Notes: generated by a model from the sequence alone, not told the origin. Shown: positions 26,687-36,478, counted from the stretch's first letter. The stretch is 63,015 bases of DNA from Robiginitomaculum sp. (GCA_002733805.1 NVXG01000009.1:1-63015), one strand, 5' to 3'. Program-made: numbers and translations.

Positions 26687-27622
26687 GTGCAGATTAGTCC
26701 AATGGCGACACATATCATCCGTGAATTACTCTTTAATCTTGTTTCTTCTGACGCGTTGATATTCGAGGCCACGTGTTGGCAACGTAGTGATACTGAAAAC
26801 GGACGGGCATCAGAGGCTCCACGTAGAAAATCATTCTCTAGTAGCTACCACAACACACCAAAATTTAAGGAAGCAGACTACCTTGCTGTTGATCTTGTCT
26901 TGCGCCTGATTGACGCTTTGGAAATCCCAAATGCCATTGCAAAAAACACAGAGTGCGATGAAGCGAAGAAGGTCAACCACATCACGGCATATGTTCCAAA
27001 GTCATTGATGACGCATTGGGTGGATTTATGGGCGAAAAATACTCAGTGGAAACGCTATGAAGCGGCGCTGCTTTCTACGGGCTTTATCATCAACGAAGGT
27101 TGTCGGGATTTGTTTGAGAAGGTCATGTTTGAAAATCAGAGACATGTCGATGGAGATTTTACTCCAGATCATTTTCCATTATTTCAGGCATTTCAAAATC
27201 GTGATAGACTTCTGACAAATTCGGGCCTTTTTACGAGCACATATGAAGGTGATTATCGTCAGAAAGCGAACAGCCTTGAGATCATCAATTGGATTGAACG
27301 CAGGGAACTTGATGTGCCTAACTGGTTGGCGGAACGCGTTAGAAAATTTCAATCTCCAGAAACCGAAAGCAGCCCAGCGAAATTCGTAGTTTCCGACGCA
27401 CCTTTGGATGCCCGCGAACGAAGTACTATGTTAACGCTGATAAATGCAATGGCTGTCCGACGCCCTTTTAATTACAATCCCAACGAAACCCGAAACGGTG
27501 CGCTGAAAAGAATCGAAAATGCCACAATTGATGCGGGCACGGAACTATCTGATACGACGATCAGGAAATACTTAAAGCTTGCTACGGAAGAAGCGGAACT
27601 ACAGAAAGATAAAAAAATCTAA
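26687..27622 (+). CDS. unknown island protein, 311 residues
   Basis: I do not recognise a named family over the full length. The frame opens at GTG 26687, with an in-frame ATG at 26702. The C-terminal 80 residues (LDARERSTMLTLINAMA ... RIENATIDAGTELSDTTIRKYLK) match a module often seen in hypothetical proteins beside phage-type integrases and AlpA genes. The N-terminal two thirds look soluble and helical. It probably belongs to the mobility or regulation part of the island. Confidence 0.75.
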   Translation: MQISPMATHIIRELLFNLVSSDALIFEATCWQRSDTENGRASEAPRRKSFSSSYHNTPKFKEADYLAVDLVLRLIDALEIPNAIAKNTECDEAKKVNHITAYVPKSLMTHWVDLWAKNTQWKRYEAALLSTGFIINEGCRDLFEKVMFENQRHVDGDFTPDHFPLFQAFQNRDRLLTNSGLFTSTYEGDYRQKANSLEIINWIERRELDVPNWLAERVRKFQSPETESSPAKFVVSDAPLDARERSTMLTLINAMAVRRPFNYNPNETRNGALKRIENATIDAGTELSDTTIRKYLKLATEEAELQKDKKI

Positions 27623-27733
27623 TAATTTCAATACCTGAAACCTAAATTGGCATTATTTTACGCCAATTTGCCCAACATTCAAATCAAACCCTACAGGATT
27701 GCATCCAACATTAATCGTCTTGGAGCAATCACA

Positions 27734-27937
27734 ATGGACAATTCTCAATTCCCCCAGACAGGCTTTGTTCGCCTATCCCAAATCTTAGCCCCTCGCGGCC
27801 CTATACCGGTCTCTAAGTCGACATGGTGGCAGGGCGTAAAGGATGGGCGCTTTCCCCAGCCGCAAAAATTAGGCCCGCGCACAACAGTTTGGTTGGCGGA
27901 AGACATTCGCGCCCTCTACGAAAGCCCTGCTGCGTAG
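27734..27937 (+). CDS. AlpA-family transcriptional regulator
   Basis: A 67-residue protein from ATG 27734. It has the compact winged helix of AlpA/MerR-like excisionase regulators: FVRLSQILAPRGPIPVSKSTWWQGVKDGRFPQPQKLGPRTTVWLAEDIRALY. AlpA-type proteins switch on integrase or excision in P4-like islands. It sits 10 bases ahead of the HTH/zinc-ribbon gene. Confidence 0.88.
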   Translation: MDNSQFPQTGFVRLSQILAPRGPIPVSKSTWWQGVKDGRFPQPQKLGPRTTVWLAEDIRALYESPAA

Positions 27938-27946
27938 GGCAAGGCC

Positions 27947-28372
27947 ATGCAGCGCAAATATGACTATCGGCTCATAAAGTCCCGCCGCCCCTATACGCTG
28001 GCAAGCCTTGCCAAACTCTTGAAAGTACACCCGGCCACAATACGGGGGTGGATCAAGACGGGCGGCCTATCTGTTGCGGTGGTGGACAATACCCGACCTG
28101 TTATCTTGAACGGGGCGAAGGTCAAATCTTGGATGGAAGCTCGTGCCAAGGAAAGGAAACGCCCGTGTGGCCCGGATGAGATGTATTGCGTTCGGTGCAA
28201 ATCCCCACGTCAAATCGTTAAAGGTAGCTTTCGGGCTAAATCCAGCAACACCCAAAAGGTGACAGTTATGGGTGATTGTGAGGAATGCGGCCTAACTCTT
28301 CGAAGTTTCAACACTGCGGCCAATTTGGACGACTTAGCGGCCCGATATAACCCGAAATACCCGAAGGATTAA
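27947..28372 (+). CDS. HTH and zinc-ribbon protein
   Basis: A 141-residue protein. Residues about 15-50 form a helix-turn-helix (TLASLAKLLKVHPATIRGWIKTGGL). Residues about 83-117 hold two Cys pairs (YCVRC and CEEC) that could form a zinc ribbon. Similar proteins occur in proteobacterial islands next to recombinases. A DNA-binding role is inferred from these motifs. Confidence 0.75.
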   Translation: MQRKYDYRLIKSRRPYTLASLAKLLKVHPATIRGWIKTGGLSVAVVDNTRPVILNGAKVKSWMEARAKERKRPCGPDEMYCVRCKSPRQIVKGSFRAKSSNTQKVTVMGDCEECGLTLRSFNTAANLDDLAARYNPKYPKD

Positions 28373-28442
28373 GCGGCAAGACCTGCATATATTAGCAATC
28401 CCCACGCCCCCCTTAAACACTCACTCTTGAAAGGGTAAAATT

Positions 28443-29528
28443 ATGAGCGAAGTGAATCCCAAAAACGAGCGCTTGAAATTGGCGTGGATAGAGGAGCTGG
28501 AAGTCCAGAAAGCCACCAGTACGATAGATCAAAAGCTGGCCGCGCTGGCTGGTTATGAAGCTGCTACACATTGGGCGGACTTTGAACGGTTTGGCCGGGA
28601 ACATGTTTTGATCTATCTGGAGGTCACCCGAACGCTAAAGGTCACCTCGCGCACCAAGGCCGCCAAGGTTCGTCATGTAAGGGACTTCTTTAAGTGGATG
28701 GTGATGGATGAGCGCTTGAAACCCAAACAGGCTCGAAGACCGCTTATGGCCCTGCGCCTGACGGACAAGGAGCAACGTGCCGGGCAGGCGCAAAAGGCAG
28801 TCAGATTTGCCACCGCGGAGCAAATCATTGCGACCATGGAAGCTATGCCCAAATCCAATGCCATAGAGCGCCGCAACCGGGCACTGATGGCCTTCACGCT
28901 TTTATCCGGGGCAAGAGACGGCGCAATCATATCCATGACGGTGGGGCATGTGAGGCTGGCCGAGCGCGAAGTGATCCAGCACCCGGACACGACAAACACC
29001 AAAGCCAGCAAGCATATCCTGACGTGGTTTTATCCGGTCGGCGAGGAAATCGAAAATGAAATTGCGGACTATATCGGGTTCTTGAAGGATAAATTGGGTT
29101 TTACCGACGCTGATCCGCTGTTTTCGGCCACGCAAAACGGGCAGGATGAGAATGATCGTTTCACGCCGGTTGGTTTATCGAAACGACATTGGACAACGGC
29201 GGAACCAATGCGGAAGATTTTTCGCACCGCGTTCGCAACAAATGGTATGCGCTATTACAACCCGCATAGTTTTCGCAACACACTGACCGCGTTGGCCTAT
29301 CAGTTAAAGCTCGATCCAATGGCGATGAAGGCATGGAGCCAGAATATGGGTCATGAGCATTTGGATACAACCTATAACAGTTATGGAAAACTAAGCCCCA
29401 ACGCGCAGCGCGAAGCCATGTTGGGATTGCGCGATAAGGATAGCGCGGATGACGACAAACCGGTTAGCCAGCGTCAATTTCGGGAGTTGGTAGATATGAT
29501 GCACCAACGAAAATATGAGGGCAGTTAA
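28443..29528 (+). CDS. tyrosine recombinase / site-specific integrase
   Basis: A 361-residue phage-type recombinase without the DUF4102 arm domain. A core-binding SAM-like domain (ALAGYEAATHWADFERFGREHVLIYLE) precedes the catalytic domain. The Arg is in LLSGARDGAIISM, H-x-x-R in NPHSFRNTL, and GH plus the Tyr nucleophile in NMGHEHLDTTYNSYG. It follows the HTH/zinc-ribbon gene by 70 bases. It could mobilise part of the island independently of the P4-type integrase. Confidence 0.9.
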   Translation: MSEVNPKNERLKLAWIEELEVQKATSTIDQKLAALAGYEAATHWADFERFGREHVLIYLEVTRTLKVTSRTKAAKVRHVRDFFKWMVMDERLKPKQARRPLMALRLTDKEQRAGQAQKAVRFATAEQIIATMEAMPKSNAIERRNRALMAFTLLSGARDGAIISMTVGHVRLAEREVIQHPDTTNTKASKHILTWFYPVGEEIENEIADYIGFLKDKLGFTDADPLFSATQNGQDENDRFTPVGLSKRHWTTAEPMRKIFRTAFATNGMRYYNPHSFRNTLTALAYQLKLDPMAMKAWSQNMGHEHLDTTYNSYGKLSPNAQREAMLGLRDKDSADDDKPVSQRQFRELVDMMHQRKYEGS

Positions 29529-29648
29529 CACCTAAAATGGTCCATATATGCACCTCAAACTTGGTCAAAAAAGCAGAATACCAACATTCTGATTGTGACA
29601 TGCTCAATAATGATTCAAGTTATGGGTGAAAAACCATAAGGGGAAGCC

Positions 29649-31448
29649 GTGACCGAGATCAGTTTCAAGGGCAAGGAATTTGTCTATAACCATCATCTGT
29701 CGGTGCCGTTTCGCCCACTGGAAATGCACGCGGACAAAGGCATTGGTGATCCGCGTCTGGATGGCAATCTGATCATTCAGGGCGACAATTTACACGCCCT
29801 TAAAGCGCTGCTGCCGATGTATGCGGGCAAGGTCGACTGCATCTTTATTGACCCGCCCTATAACACCGGCAATGAGGGCTGGTGTTATAACGACAACGTC
29901 AACGCGCCGATGATCAAAACATGGCTGGAAAACAATCCCATTGGCATAGAAGACGGCCTGCGCCACGACAAATGGTGCGCCATGATGTGGCCGAGATTGA
30001 GGCTGTTGCATGAATTGCTGGCTGATGATGGAGCAATTTTCATCTCAATTGATGACAATGAACAAGCTAGATTAAAGGCAATATCCGACGAGATATTTGG
30101 AGAAGAGAATTTCGTAAGTTCGATAGTATGGGAGAAAAGGTACAGCCCCCAAAATGCGGTCAAATGGTTCTCTGAGTCGCATGACTTTGTGTTGATCTAT
30201 GCGAGAGACAAACTTAATTGGTACCCGAATTTGCTTGAGCGTTCGGATGAAATGAATGCCCGTTATCGCAACCTTGACAATGACCCACGTGGGGTTTGGA
30301 AACCGGCTGATGCCACCGCTCAAGCAGGGCATGGAACACGGAGTCAGTTTTATGAGCTCGCTGCGCCCAATGGCAAAAAACACTCACTGCCAAACGGGCG
30401 ATGTTGGGTTTACACCGAAGAAGTTTTCCAAAAGATGGTTGCTGAGAACCGAGTTTGGTTCGGCTCGGATGGTAATAATGTCCCCGCTATCAAGCGCTTC
30501 CTGTCCGAGGTAAAGCAAGGTACAGCCTGCCAAACCATTTGGAAATACAACGAGGTAGGACACAATCAAGACGCGAAAAAAGAAATAAAAGATTTGTTTC
30601 CTGAGGAATTGGCTTTTGACACACCGAAACCATCGACCCTAATTGATAGAATATTGCAAGTTGGAACTGATAAGAACTCAATAGTTTTGGATTCTTTTTC
30701 TGGCTCAGGAACTACGGCTCATTCTGTAATTAAGGCCAATAAGCGCGATGGCGGCAACCGTAAATTCATTCTGGTGGAGATGGAGGATTATGCCGATAGT
30801 CTCACCGCCGAACGGGTGCGCCGGGTTATCAATGGCTATGATTTTACCGGCACCCAAAAAACCGAACTTTTGCGCCAAAAACTAAGCTGGACGCAGCTTA
30901 AAAAAGCCGACGCGCTGGTCAAATCCGTTGATGGCATAGAAAATCTACACGGCCATGAGTATGACAAAATTGCCAAGACCGTGAAAAATGGCGAGTTGAT
31001 TGTTACCGGCGAAACGAAGATCAAGGACAAGGCCGAAGGTCTGGGCGGGGCATTCACCTATTGCACCCTTGGCCCGCCAGTGGAGATGGATAAAATCCTT
31101 ACCGGCGAGACCTTGCCCACCTATGAGGGGTTAGGCGCAGTGCTGTTCCATACGGCGACCAACATGCCGCTGGACACCAGCGCCGTGGAGAAGGACGCGT
31201 TTTATCTTGGCCAAAGTGAGAGCCGCCATGTGTGGCTGATCTACCGCCCCGATCTGGACTGGCTGAAATCCCCCGATGCGGCACTGACGCTTTCATTTGC
31301 CCGCAAAATCGCCGCCGCCAAAACCGACAAGCCGCATCTGGTGTTTGCCCCGGCACGTTATGTCAGCCAGAAAATGCTGGCCAGCGAAAACTTAGCCGTT
31401 GAATTTGCACCGCTTCCCTTCGCCCTGTACCGCGTAGAGCGCGAATAG
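29649..31448 (+). CDS. mod: Type III restriction-modification DNA methyltransferase (Mod)
   Basis: Mod recognises the DNA site and methylates adenine. The 599 residues show beta-class order: catalytic DPPY at 68-71 (FIDPPYNTGNEGW) precedes the SAM-binding FSGSGTT at 350-356. The central part is the target-recognition region. GTG start with AAGGGGAAG upstream. The stop overlaps the res start by one base, so Mod and Res are co-translated as expected for a Type III system. Confidence 0.95.
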   Translation: MTEISFKGKEFVYNHHLSVPFRPLEMHADKGIGDPRLDGNLIIQGDNLHALKALLPMYAGKVDCIFIDPPYNTGNEGWCYNDNVNAPMIKTWLENNPIGIEDGLRHDKWCAMMWPRLRLLHELLADDGAIFISIDDNEQARLKAISDEIFGEENFVSSIVWEKRYSPQNAVKWFSESHDFVLIYARDKLNWYPNLLERSDEMNARYRNLDNDPRGVWKPADATAQAGHGTRSQFYELAAPNGKKHSLPNGRCWVYTEEVFQKMVAENRVWFGSDGNNVPAIKRFLSEVKQGTACQTIWKYNEVGHNQDAKKEIKDLFPEELAFDTPKPSTLIDRILQVGTDKNSIVLDSFSGSGTTAHSVIKANKRDGGNRKFILVEMEDYADSLTAERVRRVINGYDFTGTQKTELLRQKLSWTQLKKADALVKSVDGIENLHGHEYDKIAKTVKNGELIVTGETKIKDKAEGLGGAFTYCTLGPPVEMDKILTGETLPTYEGLGAVLFHTATNMPLDTSAVEKDAFYLGQSESRHVWLIYRPDLDWLKSPDAALTLSFARKIAAAKTDKPHLVFAPARYVSQKMLASENLAVEFAPLPFALYRVERE

Positions 31449-34069
31449 TGGCCTTTCGCACCCTCGATTATCAAACACGGGTTTTAGAAACGCTCGACCT
31501 GTATCTGGAGCGGCTAAAGACGGAAAAACTGAAAACCGAGGCCATTGCCAAGGCGCTGGCCGATATTCCGGGTGCGGAAGCCGTATCGCAAGATTATGCC
31601 AAGGCGACATGGGATGGCCTGAAAGCCGATGGCAAGTTACCCAAATCAAGGAGCAATATTCCGTTCTCCGAGCGGTTTGATGCGTGTGGGCGCGTTGTGC
31701 CCAATATCACCTTGAAAGTGCCCACCGGTGGCGGCAAGACGTTTTTGGCGGCCAATGCGGTGTCGCGGATTATGGGGCGGTATTTGTCCAAACACCGGGG
31801 CTTTGTGTTGTGGATTGTACCCAATGAGGCGATCTATACTCAAACGCTGGCGACTTTGCGCAATCGCCAGCACCCGTATCGTCAGACGCTCGACCGAGCG
31901 GCGGCGGGACGGGTCAAAATCATGGAAAAGACCGATAGACTGGACGCGCGGGACGTCGAGGCCAATCTATGCATCATGGTGTTGATGCTACAATCGGCCA
32001 ATCGGGACACCAAAGATTCCTTAAAAATGTTTCAGGACCGGGGCGATGTATTCGGCTTTACCCCGGAGGAAGGCGACCAGAAGGCCCATGCGGCGCTCTT
32101 GGCTGATATTCCCAATCTATCCGCCTATGATCTGGCTGACAGTCCAGCGGCTTGGCCAATGGTCAAGGACTCTCTGGGTAATGCCCTGCGCATTATTCGC
32201 CCCATTGTAGTAATGGACGAAGGGCAAAAGGCAGTTTCTGATTTGGCGTTTTCGACGCTGTACGGGTTTAACCCGGTGTTTGTGCTGGAACTATCGGCAA
32301 CGCCCAAAGACGTATCCGCAAAAAGCGGGAAAAACCCAAAAGAAGCCCGATATGCCAATTTGCTGGTCGAAGTGATGGGGCGGGAGCTGGATGAAGAAGG
32401 CATGATTAAAATGCCGTTGAATCTGGATGCACGACAAGGCATGGACTGGAAAGGCACGCTAACGGTTGCCATTCAAAAACTGAAAGCCCTGCAAAGTGCC
32501 GCCACGGCGTTTGGAGGCGAGTCGGGGCGCTATATCCGTCCGATCATGTTGGTGCAGGTGGAACGCACTGGCAAAGACCAGCGCGGCGCTGGCTTCATTC
32601 ATGCAGACGATGTCAAAGACTGGATGCTGACCGCTGGATTTGATGAAGCTGAAATTGCGATCAAGACTGCCGAGAAAAATGATCTGAACCAACCGGAAAA
32701 TCTTGATCTGTTGTCCAGAACCAATCGGGTGCGGGTAATTATCACCAAACGAGCCTTGCAAGAAGGTTGGGATTGCCCGTTTGCCTATGTGTTGTGTTCT
32801 TTGTCGGCCAGTTCGAATTTGAGCGCCATGACCCAGCTTGTCGGGCGTATCCTTCGACAGCCGCAAGCCCTGAAAACCGGCGTCGACGCATTGGATGAAT
32901 GTCATGTTATCACTCACCACGCCAAAACCGGCGACGTTGTAGAGGCAATCAAGAAAGGTCTGGAGCAAGACGGTTTGGGCGACCTTGTCCTTACAGCCAC
33001 ACCGGGTGACGGTGCTTTGGCCAACGGTCTTGCCCGCAAAATACACCGCCGTCCAAAGTATAATGATTTGCGGATTTTTCTGCCACGCGTGTTGCATGTG
33101 GATGGTGATGATGTGCGCGAATTTGAATATGAGACGGACTTGCTGTCACGCATTGACTGGCGGGACTATGACCCGTCCTGCGTGGCCAAAAATATACCGG
33201 CCAATGCGCAAGTGGCGGAGACCCAGCTTCAACGCATTAGCTTGACCGATGCGAATGAGGGCGAACTGATAGCGGCGCAGATGCTGGAAAGTTGGCAAGA
33301 GGTGAGCGAATTTGATCCATCCTATGCGGTGCGCGTGGTATCCGACCTTGTACCCAATCCGTTTATCGGGCGAGGCATTGTGCAGCGTTTGCTGGACGCA
33401 CTTAAAAATGCAGGTTTTGACGCGGAGAAGATAAACGGCCTGTCCAGCCTGATCATAACCGAATTACGCAAAGCGCTGGAAATGGAACGTATGAAGCGTG
33501 CGGAGGCACTCTTTAAGGCCGACGTCGCCGCCGGGACGGTGCAATTCAGATTGCGGCTGGATAGCCATAATTGGAAAATGCCAATGGAAGACTTTACCAA
33601 CGCTCCCGAAGGTGCATCACAAGTTCCGCGTGATGATGGTACGACAATAGAGAAAAGCCTTTTCGCACCTGTCTATAAAGCTGACCTGAATGGTGATGAG
33701 CAAAGCGTCGCGGTTTATCTGGATCAAGAAGCGGCATTGAAATGGTGGCACCGCAATGTGGCGCGCAATCAATATGGTTTGCCGGGGTGGCGACGCGGTA
33801 AGATATACCCCGACTTCATATTTGCCGCTGATCGGAAAAATGGAAAAACCCGCCTGACCATACTGGAAACCAAGGGCGACCAACTCGAAGGAAATCTGGA
33901 CACGACCTATAAGCGCGAATTGCTGGACGTGTTGTCCAATGCCTATTCTCTCGACAAAACGACACAAGCTGGCGCAGTGGAGCTTGTCATGGATTCGGGC
34001 GATACAATAGATTGCGCCCTGATTATGATGTCGGAATGGAAATCCAAATTGCCAGAGTATCTTGGGTAA
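31448..34069 (+). CDS. res: Type III restriction endonuclease/helicase subunit (Res)
   Basis: Res is the ATP-dependent DNA-translocating and cutting subunit that works with Mod. Walker A (VPTGGGKTFLAA, residues 91-102) and a DEGQK box (about 255; the family has DE-x-H or similar) are followed by ELSATP, ALQEGWDCPFAYVL and QLVGRILRQP, giving a full SF2 helicase. The C-terminal nuclease has the PD...ExK pattern (YPDFIFAAD and ILETKG, near 787-809). The 873 residues appear intact and active. Confidence 0.94.
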   Translation: MAFRTLDYQTRVLETLDLYLERLKTEKLKTEAIAKALADIPGAEAVSQDYAKATWDGLKADGKLPKSRSNIPFSERFDACGRVVPNITLKVPTGGGKTFLAANAVSRIMGRYLSKHRGFVLWIVPNEAIYTQTLATLRNRQHPYRQTLDRAAAGRVKIMEKTDRLDARDVEANLCIMVLMLQSANRDTKDSLKMFQDRGDVFGFTPEEGDQKAHAALLADIPNLSAYDLADSPAAWPMVKDSLGNALRIIRPIVVMDEGQKAVSDLAFSTLYGFNPVFVLELSATPKDVSAKSGKNPKEARYANLLVEVMGRELDEEGMIKMPLNLDARQGMDWKGTLTVAIQKLKALQSAATAFGGESGRYIRPIMLVQVERTGKDQRGAGFIHADDVKDWMLTAGFDEAEIAIKTAEKNDLNQPENLDLLSRTNRVRVIITKRALQEGWDCPFAYVLCSLSASSNLSAMTQLVGRILRQPQALKTGVDALDECHVITHHAKTGDVVEAIKKGLEQDGLGDLVLTATPGDGALANGLARKIHRRPKYNDLRIFLPRVLHVDGDDVREFEYETDLLSRIDWRDYDPSCVAKNIPANAQVAETQLQRISLTDANEGELIAAQMLESWQEVSEFDPSYAVRVVSDLVPNPFIGRGIVQRLLDALKNAGFDAEKINGLSSLIITELRKALEMERMKRAEALFKADVAAGTVQFRLRLDSHNWKMPMEDFTNAPEGASQVPRDDGTTIEKSLFAPVYKADLNGDEQSVAVYLDQEAALKWWHRNVARNQYGLPGWRRGKIYPDFIFAADRKNGKTRLTILETKGDQLEGNLDTTYKRELLDVLSNAYSLDKTTQAGAVELVMDSGDTIDCALIMMSEWKSKLPEYLG

Positions 34070-34109
34070 AACTGCTACTATGTAACTTTGAAATGGAATT
34101 AGTATCATT

Positions 34110-34457
34110 ATGGCGAGACAGCTAAAGACAAACACAAAAATTGATGATTTTATCGCGAAGGTGATCAATGAAGCGCACCATCATGCTTCCGCCGTTGAGC
34201 GTGTTATTAAGCCGCTTTCTGATGAGGTCCGCAATCGTTTGGACTTATCTGTTGATACTATCGCGGTGTATGAGCGCAATGGCCAGCTTGCACGTACTTG
34301 TTGGGTCGTTTTGAGTGGGAAAAGATACGTTTTTTCATATAACTACTCGAAAAAACAAATTGTATTGCGAGATCATACGTTGAGAGGTCGAGAGCGTTTT
34401 AGCTTTGATAACAATACGCCTTTGACTGATATTGTCGGTGAGGTTGCCAAATTATGA
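34110..34457 (+). CDS. unknown small island protein between res and darT
   Basis: A 115-residue protein with no family I recognise. It is probably soluble: a helical N-terminal half (KIDDFIAKVINEAHHHASAVERVIKPLSDEVRNRL) followed by a beta-rich half (DTIAVYERNGQLARTCWVVLSGKRYVFSYNYSKKQIVLRD). It lies 40 bases after res and 49 before darT on the same strand. It could be an accessory part of either defence module; no function can be assigned. Confidence 0.75.
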   Translation: MARQLKTNTKIDDFIAKVINEAHHHASAVERVIKPLSDEVRNRLDLSVDTIAVYERNGQLARTCWVVLSGKRYVFSYNYSKKQIVLRDHTLRGRERFSFDNNTPLTDIVGEVAKL

Positions 34458-34506
34458 TCATACAAGTTTTTACAATTAGGTTCACAATATTGGAAACAAA
34501 CAAATA

Positions 34507-35154
34507 GTGCCCGGAGTAGTCCCACAGAATCCGAAAATTTACCACATCGTACATGTAGACCGGCTGGCTTCGATAATCGCCAAAAGGGGCTTGCTGTGTG
34601 ATGCAGTTATGGAGAATCGCACAGGTAGTGGCACGAACATAGGCTTAAAGAATATTAAAAGTCGTCGGCTGAACGAATACAAACTTCAAAGCCACCCCGA
34701 CCTGTTTGTTGGACAGTGCGTCCCATTCTATTTCTGCCCGCGTTCGGTAATGCTCTACATGTATCATATGAATAATCACCCTGACTTGACTTACAAAGGT
34801 GGGCAAGGACCGATTGTACATTTGGAGGCAGATTTGCATGAAGTTGTAAATTGGGCCAATCAGAACGAAAAAAGGTGGGCGTTTACCTTATCTAATGCTG
34901 GATCGAGTTATTTTGAAGACCGCGCCGAACTTGAAAAACTTAATGAATTAGATTGGCAGGTTATTGCAGCAAATATGTGGAGTGGAAAACAGGATAAAAA
35001 ACAGGCTGAATTTCTTATCGAAAACAGTTTGCCATGGGAACTTGTATCTCGAATTGGCGTCAAGTCGCGCGATGTGTATAGTCAGGTAAATACGATTTTG
35101 CAGGACGCGAAACATAAGCCGCACGGTGAAATCAAACCTAATTGGTATTATTAG
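34507..35154 (+). CDS. darT: DarT-type DNA ADP-ribosyltransferase toxin
   Basis: DarT attaches ADP-ribose from NAD to bases in single-stranded DNA and blocks replication. The 215 residues match: NAD-site start IYHIVHVDRLASIIAKRGLL, RR after NIGLKNIK, FVGQCVPFYFCPRSVMLY, and the catalytic Glu168 within KKQAEFLIENSLPWE. GTG start. Its last 13 codons run past the TTG upstream of darG and end 17 bases before the darG ATG. The pairing with a macro-domain antitoxin next to it makes the assignment secure. Confidence 0.93.
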   Translation: MPGVVPQNPKIYHIVHVDRLASIIAKRGLLCDAVMENRTGSGTNIGLKNIKSRRLNEYKLQSHPDLFVGQCVPFYFCPRSVMLYMYHMNNHPDLTYKGGQGPIVHLEADLHEVVNWANQNEKRWAFTLSNAGSSYFEDRAELEKLNELDWQVIAANMWSGKQDKKQAEFLIENSLPWELVSRIGVKSRDVYSQVNTILQDAKHKPHGEIKPNWYY

Positions 35155-35171
35155 GCAAGGGAGGGAAAGCT

Positions 35172-36230
35172 ATGATCAGATACAAAAGTGGCAACATACT
35201 TGCTGAAGACGCCGAAGCCCTTGTCAATACGGTCAATTGTGTTGGCGTTATGGGGCGCGGAATTGCGCTTCAATTCAAAAAAGTTTTCCCTGATAATTTC
35301 AAGGAATATGCCGCTGCTTGTAAACGTGAGGAAGTTCTACCGGGCAAGATGTTCATTACGGAAACCGGACAACTGACCAATCCGCGCTATATTATCAACT
35401 TCCCGACAAAACGTCATTGGCGCGGCAAAAGCCGCATGGAAGATATTGATAGCGGCCTTGCGTCTTTGGTTGCTGAAATCAGAGAACGAAATATTCGTTC
35501 TATTGCCATTCCGCCCCTTGGTAGTGGGTTAGGTGGCTTGCACTGGAATGATGTGCGTCAGCGTATTGAAGGGGCGTTAAGAGGATTTAACGACGTGAAG
35601 GTCATTGTTTTTGAACCTCGCGGTGCACCGGAAGCTGCCAAAATGGCACATATTACTGAAGTGCCGAATATGACTGCCGGGCGGGCTGCACTTGTTGCCC
35701 TTATAGAGCGATACCTCAGAGGTTTGCTTGATCCATTTGTTACGCTCTTAGAAATTCATAAACTAATGTACTTCCTTCAGGAAGCGGGCGAACCTTTGCG
35801 TCTGACATACAAACAAGCGCCACGCGGCCCTTATGCAGAAAATCTTCGACATGTACTTCATAAAATCGAAGGACACTTCGTTTCTGGCTATGCTGATGGT
35901 GGTGACGCTCCAGACAAGCAACTTGAATTGGTGCCGGGTGCGCTTGACGATGCGAATGCATTCCTTGCGAGCAAAAATACAACCACAGACAACCTAAACA
36001 AGGTATCTGAATTGGTTGAAGGGTTTGAAACGCCATTTGGACTTGAATTACTTGCTACCGTTCATTGGGTTGCTAGTCGGGGCGCGGAACCTTCGGTTGA
36101 TCATGTGATTAAACAAACCTACGCATGGAATGAACGCAAAAAGCAATTCTCACCAAGGCAAATCGAACTGGCGCTCGATATATTGTCTTCTAGGGGTTGG
36201 CTTGGCCAAGGTGATCATCAAATATGTTGA
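35172..36230 (+). CDS. darG: DarG macro-domain antitoxin
   Basis: DarG removes ADP-ribose from DNA and also binds DarT. From ATG 35172 (GGGAGGG just upstream) it has 352 residues. Residues 1-155 form the macro domain (GNILAEDAEALVNTVNCVGVMGRGIALQFKK, then IPPLGSGLGGLHW). Residues 175-350 are a helical domain (LLEIHKLMYFLQEAGEPLRLTYKQAPRGPYAENL) of the type that blocks DarT directly. Both antitoxin activities therefore seem present. A TTG at 35142 could extend it but has no family support. Confidence 0.93.
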   Translation: MIRYKSGNILAEDAEALVNTVNCVGVMGRGIALQFKKVFPDNFKEYAAACKREEVLPGKMFITETGQLTNPRYIINFPTKRHWRGKSRMEDIDSGLASLVAEIRERNIRSIAIPPLGSGLGGLHWNDVRQRIEGALRGFNDVKVIVFEPRGAPEAAKMAHITEVPNMTAGRAALVALIERYLRGLLDPFVTLLEIHKLMYFLQEAGEPLRLTYKQAPRGPYAENLRHVLHKIEGHFVSGYADGGDAPDKQLELVPGALDDANAFLASKNTTTDNLNKVSELVEGFETPFGLELLATVHWVASRGAEPSVDHVIKQTYAWNERKKQFSPRQIELALDILSSRGWLGQGDHQIC

Positions 36231-36462
36231 TGATTCACATTTTTGCCTCCAAGCAGTAACAAGAAGATAATCGATCCCCTTGGAATTATTGGCACACCCT
36301 ACCGGCTTCTGACCGGTGAACTGGACCAACGGAGCAAGCGTCAAGATATAGATTAAAGATTGTGTATTTTTACCGACTTTGGGGGTGCAATTGGGGGCTT
36401 CATAAAACCAAAAATATTTTAAGTCGCTATAAAACAAATAGATAATGCGAAAATGCGATGCC

Positions 36463-36478
36463 TCTCCAGGCACCATTT
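36463..36478 (+). other. attR-like core, imperfect copy of tRNA-Leu 3' end
   Basis: TCTCCAGGCACCATTT matches the attL core at 25291-25307 except for one missing G. It marks the likely right end of the island. The missing base would prevent a perfect tRNA from being rebuilt on excision, suggesting decay or integration from a slightly different tRNA. Confidence 0.6.
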
